Both the position numbers and the translations under genes were made by a program. Below the pieces are notes generated by a model. The model worked only from the letters and a program-made list of their open reading frames with translations. It searched no databases and had not been told where the DNA came from. A stretch of DNA of 64,000 nucleotides, from NCBI GenBank assembly GCA_959600905.1, contig CAUGNO010000007.1, positions 60,412-124,411 on the forward strand. Reading direction: 5' to 3'. Shown piece by piece: positions 59,725 through 64,000 of this stretch. The stretch is from UMGS1975 sp959600905. GTDB taxonomy: Bacteria; Bacillota; Clostridia; Christensenellales; QAND01. How positions within the stretch are numbered: position 1 is the stretch's first letter; each line of letters starts with the position of its first letter.

Positions 59725-59744
59725 ATCGTCCTCCTAGGGGGTAT
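59725..59744 (-). promoter_or_regulatory. Palindrome in the MerR gene leader
   Basis: On the minus strand, ATACCCCCTAGGAGGACGAT is an imperfect palindrome centred on CCTAGG at 59733-59738. It resembles sites bound by MerR and CsoR-type regulators and overlaps the AGGAGG ribosome site of the gene. Confidence 0.4.
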
Positions 59745-59793
59745 TTTGAGCTCAGCATGAGAATACAGCCTGCCATTGTGTGAGAGTCAAGAG

Positions 59794-59825
59794 AAAAAAT
59801 CAGCGCGCCTGTATACCGGCGCGCC
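59794..59825 (-). terminator. Terminator after the GNAT gene
   Basis: GCGCGCC and GGCGCGC pair around TGTATACC; on the minus strand TGATTTTTT follows. Confidence 0.8.
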
Positions 59826-59833
59826 AAAGCATC

Positions 59834-60265
59834 TTACAGCATTTTCTTAAAGCCTTTGGTAATGGTATCGGAAAAGCCCATCCTGCGGTACGCCTCGTGC
59901 GCACCTGTGCGCTCCTGGCCGGAACAGAGCATCATACAGGTGCAGCGGTGCGCCCGGGCGATGCGCTCCAGCTCGGCCATCAAGGCGCGCGCTACGCCTT
60001 TGCCGCGGGCGGAGGCGGCGGTGACAACGTTTTCCACCACCATAAACGGCTCGCAGCGGCCGGTCAGATCATAGCATAAAATACCCATCATCGTGCCCAA
60101 GAGCTGCCCTTGTTCGCGGGCGACCAGCAGATGATACGCTGGGTCTGCCAGAATGCGAACCAGCGTCTGCTCCACGAGCGATACCTCCGCCGGCGTATCC
60201 ACCAGCTGATCCATCAGCGGTATCAGCCCGGCCGCGTCCTCCGGGCGGGCGTTTTCAATTTGCAT
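59834..60265 (-). CDS. GNAT family N-acetyltransferase
   Basis: 143 residues behind GGAGGTTT. It has the acetyl-CoA-binding loop ASARGKGVARALMAELERIA (motif A, R/Q-x-x-G-x-A/G) and the C-terminal AYRRMGFSDT typical of the fold. The substrate is not predictable. It lies between gnd and the MerR gene on the same strand, but terminators on both sides suggest it is transcribed alone. Confidence 0.88.
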   Translation of the reverse strand: MQIENARPEDAAGLIPLMDQLVDTPAEVSLVEQTLVRILADPAYHLLVAREQGQLLGTMMGILCYDLTGRCEPFMVVENVVTAASARGKGVARALMAELERIARAHRCTCMMLCSGQERTGAHEAYRRMGFSDTITKGFKKML

Positions 60266-60286
60266 GGGAAACCTCCTTCAATCCAT

Positions 60287-60317
60287 TGAAAAAAAGCCGC
60301 TGCAGCGCAGCGGCTTT
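60287..60317 (-). terminator. Terminator of gnd
   Basis: AAAGCCGCTG and CAGCGGCTTT pair around CGCTG-type loop, followed on the minus strand by a T run. Confidence 0.88.
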
Positions 60318-60324
60318 GTTCGGC

Positions 60325-61731
60325 TTAGAACCAGTGATGATGGAAAACGCCTTCCTCATCCACACGCTGGAACGTATGCGCGCCAAAATAATCGCGTTGC
60401 GCTTGCAGCAGATTGGCCGGCAGGTTGGCGGTGCGGAAGCTGTCGTAATACGCCAGCGCAGAGGAGAAGCAGGGCACGGCAATGCCGCTGAGCGCCGCGG
60501 CTGCGACCACGCGCCGCCAGGACGCCTGGCCCTTTTCGATGACCCCGGTGAAGTAGGGGTCCAGCAGCAGGTTGGAAAGCGCGGGATTGGCGTCATAGGC
60601 GCGCTTGATTTCGCCCAGGAAGCGGGCGCGGATGATGCAGCCCCCGCGCCACATCAGCGCGATGTCGCCGTAATGCAGGTCCCAGTTGTATTCCTCGGCC
60701 GCTTGGTGCAGAATATCAAAGCCTTGGGCATACGAACAGATCTTAGAGGCGTACAGGGCCTGCTCGATGTCGTCGATCAGGGCCTGCTTGTCGCCGGTAA
60801 AGGGCTGCACATCGGCGGGCAGCACTTGGCTGGCCTCTACCCGGCGCTGCTTGGCAGCGGACATGCAGCGTGCAAAGACGGCCTCCGCCACCGTGGGCGC
60901 CGCTACGCCAAGCTCCAAGGACTCCTGGCTGGTCCATTTGCCGGTGCCCTTCTGCCCGGCGCTGTCCAGGATAACGTCCACCATGGGCTTGCCGGTCTTT
61001 TCATCGGTCTGGCTCAGAATATCCGCCGTAATCTCGATCAGATAGCTGTCCAGTACGCCCTGGTTCCATTTTTTGAAGACCTCGGCCATTTCAGGCGCAG
61101 ACATGCCGAGCAGCTCGCGCATCAAAAAGTATGCTTCGCAGATCAGCTGCATATCGCCGTATTCAATGCCGTTGTGCGTCATCTTTACATAATGGCCGGC
61201 GCCGTCCGCCCCTACATAATCGCAGCACGGCTCGCCGTCGGATTTGGCGCAGATGGTACGGAAGATGGGGCCGATGGCCTTCCAGGCTTCCTGCGTGCCG
61301 CCCGGCATGATGCTGGGGCCGTTGAGCGCACCCTCCTCGCCGCCGGATACGCCGGCGCCCATATACATAAGCCCGGCTGCCTCCACCTTTTTGGTGCGGC
61401 GGATGGTATCTTTGAAAAAGGAATTGCCTCCGTCAATGATGAGGTCGCCGGGGGAAAGCAGAGGCAGCAGCTCGTCGATCACGGCATCCACAGCCTTGCC
61501 GGCTTGTACCATCAGCATGATGCGGCGCGGCTTTTCCAAAAGGCCGACGAATTCTTCCAGCGTATAGCCGGGGGTGATGCCTTTTTCGGGCACAGACTCC
61601 ACAAATGCTTTGGTTTTGGCAGAGGTCCGGTTATATACAGCAACTTTAAACCCGTTGCGCGCCATGTTGCGCACCAGGTTTTGGCCCATCACGGCCAGGC
61701 CAATCAGGCCGATTTCACATTTTTCAGACAT
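60325..61731 (-). CDS. gnd: 6-phosphogluconate dehydrogenase (NADP-dependent, decarboxylating)
   Basis: 468 residues from ATG 61731 (MSEKCEIGLIGLAVMGQNLV) behind AGGAGG; the ATG at 61785 lies upstream of that site. It has GLAVMGQNL with AVYNRT for the nucleotide, GVSGGEEGALNGPSIMPGG, and the substrate loop KMTHNGIEYGDMQ. The C-terminal domain ends in RVDEEGVFHHHWF. It makes ribulose 5-phosphate and NADPH in the oxidative pentose phosphate pathway. It is divergent from the ROK kinase gene. Confidence 0.97.
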   Translation of the reverse strand: MSEKCEIGLIGLAVMGQNLVRNMARNGFKVAVYNRTSAKTKAFVESVPEKGITPGYTLEEFVGLLEKPRRIMLMVQAGKAVDAVIDELLPLLSPGDLIIDGGNSFFKDTIRRTKKVEAAGLMYMGAGVSGGEEGALNGPSIMPGGTQEAWKAIGPIFRTICAKSDGEPCCDYVGADGAGHYVKMTHNGIEYGDMQLICEAYFLMRELLGMSAPEMAEVFKKWNQGVLDSYLIEITADILSQTDEKTGKPMVDVILDSAGQKGTGKWTSQESLELGVAAPTVAEAVFARCMSAAKQRRVEASQVLPADVQPFTGDKQALIDDIEQALYASKICSYAQGFDILHQAAEEYNWDLHYGDIALMWRGGCIIRARFLGEIKRAYDANPALSNLLLDPYFTGVIEKGQASWRRVVAAAALSGIAVPCFSSALAYYDSFRTANLPANLLQAQRDYFGAHTFQRVDEEGVFHHHWF

Positions 61732-61780
61732 GGTACTACCTCCTATGCATAACGAGCCATGCGTTACATTGTCGACACTG

Positions 61781-61810
61781 AGCATACCCGATGGGAAGGG
61801 AGAATGTCAA
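61781..61810 (-). promoter_or_regulatory. gnd promoter
   Basis: On the minus strand, TTGACA (61810-61805), an 18-bp spacer and TATGCT (61786-61781). Confidence 0.7.
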
Positions 61811-61881
61811 GCAAGAGACGGGAAGGGGAAAAAGATGATATACTAAGAATATAAAATGTAAGGGAAAAAGGGGGAGCAGCG

Positions 61882-62829
61882 ATGCCATATACCATCGGGG
61901 TAGACTTAGGGGGCACCAACATCGTAGCGGCGCTGGCGGATGAAACGGGGCGGCTTTTGGCCCGTGCGCACCGGCCGACGGCAATGCCGCGCAGCGCGGA
62001 GGAGATCGCGGCGGACATTGCGCTTTGTATTGAGGAGATGAGGGCGCAGTCGCCGGCGCCGGTTGAATGCGTTGGGATTGGCACGCCGGGCTCGGTGAAC
62101 CCGCACACCGGCGTGGTGGGCTTTGCCAACAATCTGAATTTTGAAAATACGCCGCTGGGCAGCATGATAGAGAAAAGGGTGCATTGCCCAGTTTACCTGG
62201 CAAACGATGCAGACGCAGCGGCGTTGGGTGAATACTATGCCGGCGCCGGGCAGGGCAGCCGTTCCATGGTGGCGGTGACGCTTGGCACCGGGGTGGGCAC
62301 CGGCCTGGTGCTGGATGGAAAGCTATATGCCGGCGCGCACTGGGCAGGCGGAGAGCTGGGGCATACCGTCATCTGTATGGACGGCGAGCCGTGCAACTGC
62401 GGGCGGCGCGGATGCTGGGAAGCGTATTCCGCTGCGCCCGCTTTGATCCGCCAGACGCAGCGCGCCATGCAGGCGCACCCGGAATCCAAGCTGTGGCAGG
62501 CGGCGCCGCAGCTGTCGCAGGTATCCGGCAAGACGGTGTTCCAGGCCGTGGCCATGGGGGATGAAGCAGCGCGCGCCGTGCTGGATTTCTATGTAAAAGC
62601 CTTGGCGGTAGGGCTGAGCAACGTCGTCAATTCGCTGGACCCAGACGTCCTTTGCTTGGGCGGCGGCGTTTCCGGCGCAGGGGAAGCGCTGATGCGCCCG
62701 CTGCGGGCAGAAATGGCAGGGCAGAGCTATGCCCGGCCCGGCCAGGAGACGACCAAGCTGGTCTTAGCGCAGCTCGGCAACGATGCCGGGCTGGTAGGGG
62801 CGGCGATGCTGTACCGTCAGCACAGATAA
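61882..62829 (+). CDS. ROK family glucokinase
   Basis: 315 residues behind GGGGGAGCAG. ATP-binding GVDLGGTNIVAAL opens the protein and LANDADAAALGEYY contains the catalytic Asp. GTGVGTGLVLDG follows, then the ROK zinc signature with GGELGHTVI and CNCGRRGCWE. Length and motifs fit glucokinases that phosphorylate glucose at C6 with ATP; other sugars remain possible. With divergent gnd and a nearby aldolase gene it forms a central-carbon cluster. Confidence 0.93.
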   Translation: MPYTIGVDLGGTNIVAALADETGRLLARAHRPTAMPRSAEEIAADIALCIEEMRAQSPAPVECVGIGTPGSVNPHTGVVGFANNLNFENTPLGSMIEKRVHCPVYLANDADAAALGEYYAGAGQGSRSMVAVTLGTGVGTGLVLDGKLYAGAHWAGGELGHTVICMDGEPCNCGRRGCWEAYSAAPALIRQTQRAMQAHPESKLWQAAPQLSQVSGKTVFQAVAMGDEAARAVLDFYVKALAVGLSNVVNSLDPDVLCLGGGVSGAGEALMRPLRAEMAGQSYARPGQETTKLVLAQLGNDAGLVGAAMLYRQHR

Positions 62830-62857
62830 GCGCGTGATGGTAAGCAGAGAAAAAGAC

Positions 62858-63466
62858 ATGAGCGCAGGGAAAAATCCCATGTTTGTTTGCCAAGCGGCCT
62901 GCCAGGGGACCTATCGGAGGGAGGCGTTTCGGAAAATTTTTTACAAGCGTTTTCTTGTCTATTTCGTTCCTCTGATGACGGCCTGTTTGGTTTGTGTAGC
63001 TGTGTTCTTGAGATATCAATGGGTGCAGCCCCTGGTTTTGGGGCTTTGGATAACGGCGATGGCTTTGGCGCAGTCCCATGTCAATGCCAAGATAGACCTT
63101 GGTTTTGAATAGCTGCCGGAAAACAACCGAAAGATATATGCTGTGATTTACGGCGGCTGTCTTTGTATCGAGTCTCCGCAGGGCCATGCAGCAGCTTGTT
63201 ATGAATATAAAGATTTTTGCAGCGTATACCAGACAGAGCGCCTGCTGATTTTGTACGGGAAGAAAAGGGTACTGTTAATGAAAAGGAACGGTTTTTCCGG
63301 GGGGACGCCAAGGGATGCAATGCTCTATCTCAGAAAAAAGCTGGAAAATGAGGCCATGAAAAAAAGAGGAAGCGATTTGCTTCCTCTTTTTCTCTATCGT
63401 ACTTTGCTCAGGCTTTGCCGTTGCAGCCCAGCACATGCACCATCTTATGCGATACCATTTCCTTGA
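62858..63466 (+). pseudogene. YcxB-like membrane protein gene with an in-frame TAG
   Basis: The frame begins near ATG 62858 or 62879 (MFVCQAACQGTYRREAFRKI) and has two membrane segments (FLVYFVPLMTACLVCVAVFL, LVLGLWITAMALA). A TAG at 63110-63112 interrupts it, and it resumes in the same frame with LPENNRKIYAVIYGGCLCIE, YEYKDFCSVYQTERLLILYG and RKKLENEA, the usual YcxB-like second half. The frame then runs through the terminator at 63361-63391 to 63466, so the true end is probably also lost. It is a decayed gene, or less likely a readthrough case. Confidence 0.65.
63361..63391. terminator. Bidirectional terminator before the aldolase gene
   Basis: AAAAAGAGGAAGC and GCTTCCTCTTTTT pair perfectly around GATTT between converging genes. 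Confidence 0.92.
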
Positions 63467-64000
63467 TGGCGGTGCGGGCCGGGGAGAGGTATTGGCGCGG
63501 GTCAAAATGATCCGGATGCTCCACAAAATACTGGCGCAGACTGGCGGTCATGGCCAGGCGCAGATCGGAGTCGATGTTGATCTTGCAAACCGCTTTCTGG
63601 GCGGCGATGCGCAGCTGGTCTTCCGGAATGCCCACAGCATCCGGCATTTTGCCGCCGTACTGGTTGATGATCTTGACAAATTCCTGCGGCACAGAGGAAG
63701 CGCCGTGCAGCACGATGGGGAATTCCGGCAGGCGCTTAGAGATTTCGTCCAAAATATCAAAGCGCAGCGGCGGCGGCATCAGGATGCCTTCTTCGTTGCG
63801 GGTGCACTGTTCGGCGGTGAATTTATAAGCGCCGTGGCTGGTGCCGATGGCGATGGCCAGCGAATCCACCCCGGTACGGGATACGAATTCCTCCACCTCT
63901 TCCGGACGGGTGTAGGAGGATTCCTCTGCGGAAACGCAGACCTCGTCTTCCACGCCGGCCAGCGTGCCCAATTCGCCCTCTACGACCACGCCGTGATCGT
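63408..64000 (-). CDS. fba: Class II fructose-bisphosphate aldolase, 3' part only
   Basis: The last 197 or so codons of a minus-strand gene that leaves the window at its right edge; no start is present. Segments of the family are clear: VEGELGTLAGVED with the metal-site Glu, AIAIGTSHGAYKF, LHGASSVPQEFV with the zinc-binding His, and CKINIDSDLRLAMTAS with the phosphate-binding residues. It splits fructose 1,6-bisphosphate in glycolysis. It ends in VHVLGCNGKA, close to the bidirectional terminator. Confidence 0.93.
   Translation of the reverse strand, partial: DHGVVVEGELGTLAGVEDEVCVSAEESSYTRPEEVEEFVSRTGVDSLAIAIGTSHGAYKFTAEQCTRNEEGILMPPPLRFDILDEISKRLPEFPIVLHGASSVPQEFVKIINQYGGKMPDAVGIPEDQLRIAAQKAVCKINIDSDLRLAMTASLRQYFVEHPDHFDPRQYLSPARTAIKEMVSHKMVHVLGCNGKA

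Noticed and set aside
60286..61752. Plus-strand open frame of 488 codons opposite gnd
   Set aside because: Antisense shadow of gnd. Its sequence has no recognisable domain and its start overlaps the gnd terminator.

Overview
The window reads as a chromosome segment of an anaerobic Gram-positive bacterium of the class Clostridia. The signs are a class III anaerobic ribonucleotide reductase with its activase, a flavin-reductase/rubredoxin fusion, FeoA/FeoB, a PyrK/PyrD-type dihydroorotate dehydrogenase, PyrR-type attenuation, TTGACA/TATAAT-like promoters with AGGAGG ribosome sites, a spore-coat-like gene and an SPL-like radical SAM protein. I cannot name the species. I found no tRNA, rRNA or CRISPR array.

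Layout. 1-12764: a polymorphic-toxin locus. A 3097-residue secreted RHS/YD-repeat protein is followed by a candidate immunity gene, then by a displaced RHS tip that repeats 179 bp of the RHS core with a different C-terminal domain and two secreted partner proteins. Both cassettes end in the same 46-bp terminator repeat. 13241-19846: a holin-like gene, then a cobalamin riboswitch controlling a giant surface protein with GLUG beta-helix blocks, a transcobalamin-like DUF4430 domain and an alpha/alpha-toroid domain, so a likely corrinoid-capture protein. 20032-22894: nrdD-nrdG behind a promoter overlapped by NrdR-box-like sites. 22948-23395: a frameshifted lipoprotein.

23580-36693: feoA-feoB, with feoB cut in two by a 10,651-bp mobile element. 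The element ends in a large serine recombinase, its rejoined ends form an 18-bp inverted repeat around TTTCC, and excision would restore an uninterrupted 717-residue FeoB. Its cargo is an ABC importer, a winged-helix/cytidylyltransferase fusion, three LicD-family transferases and a flippase-like protein. There is no kinase, so I infer salvage of a ready-made phospho- or phosphono-alcohol (2-aminoethylphosphonate is my first guess) for decorating a surface glycan.

36745-43291: Rrf2 regulator plus thioredoxin, mntP under a yybP-ykoY manganese riboswitch, dut, an SPL-like radical SAM protein, an iron-containing alcohol dehydrogenase, a flavin-reductase/rubredoxin, and a cation-efflux protein. 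43309-53370: the complete UMP pathway operon pyrB-pyrC-pyrF-carA-carB-pyrK-pyrD-pyrE behind a PyrR attenuator, with a second terminator that lies inside a small ORF overlapping the pyrB start. 53397-64000: two paralogous membrane proteins, rhaA, a spore-coat-like protein, a candidate structured RNA of about 330 nt, typA, a MerR/GyrI-like regulator, a GNAT acetyltransferase, gnd, a ROK kinase, a YcxB-like pseudogene and the 3' part of a class II fructose-bisphosphate aldolase gene.

The most notable results are the feoB-splitting element with its cargo, the riboswitch-controlled transcobalamin-like surface protein, the RHS tip array, the double pyr leader and the unassigned RNA near 56.5 kb.
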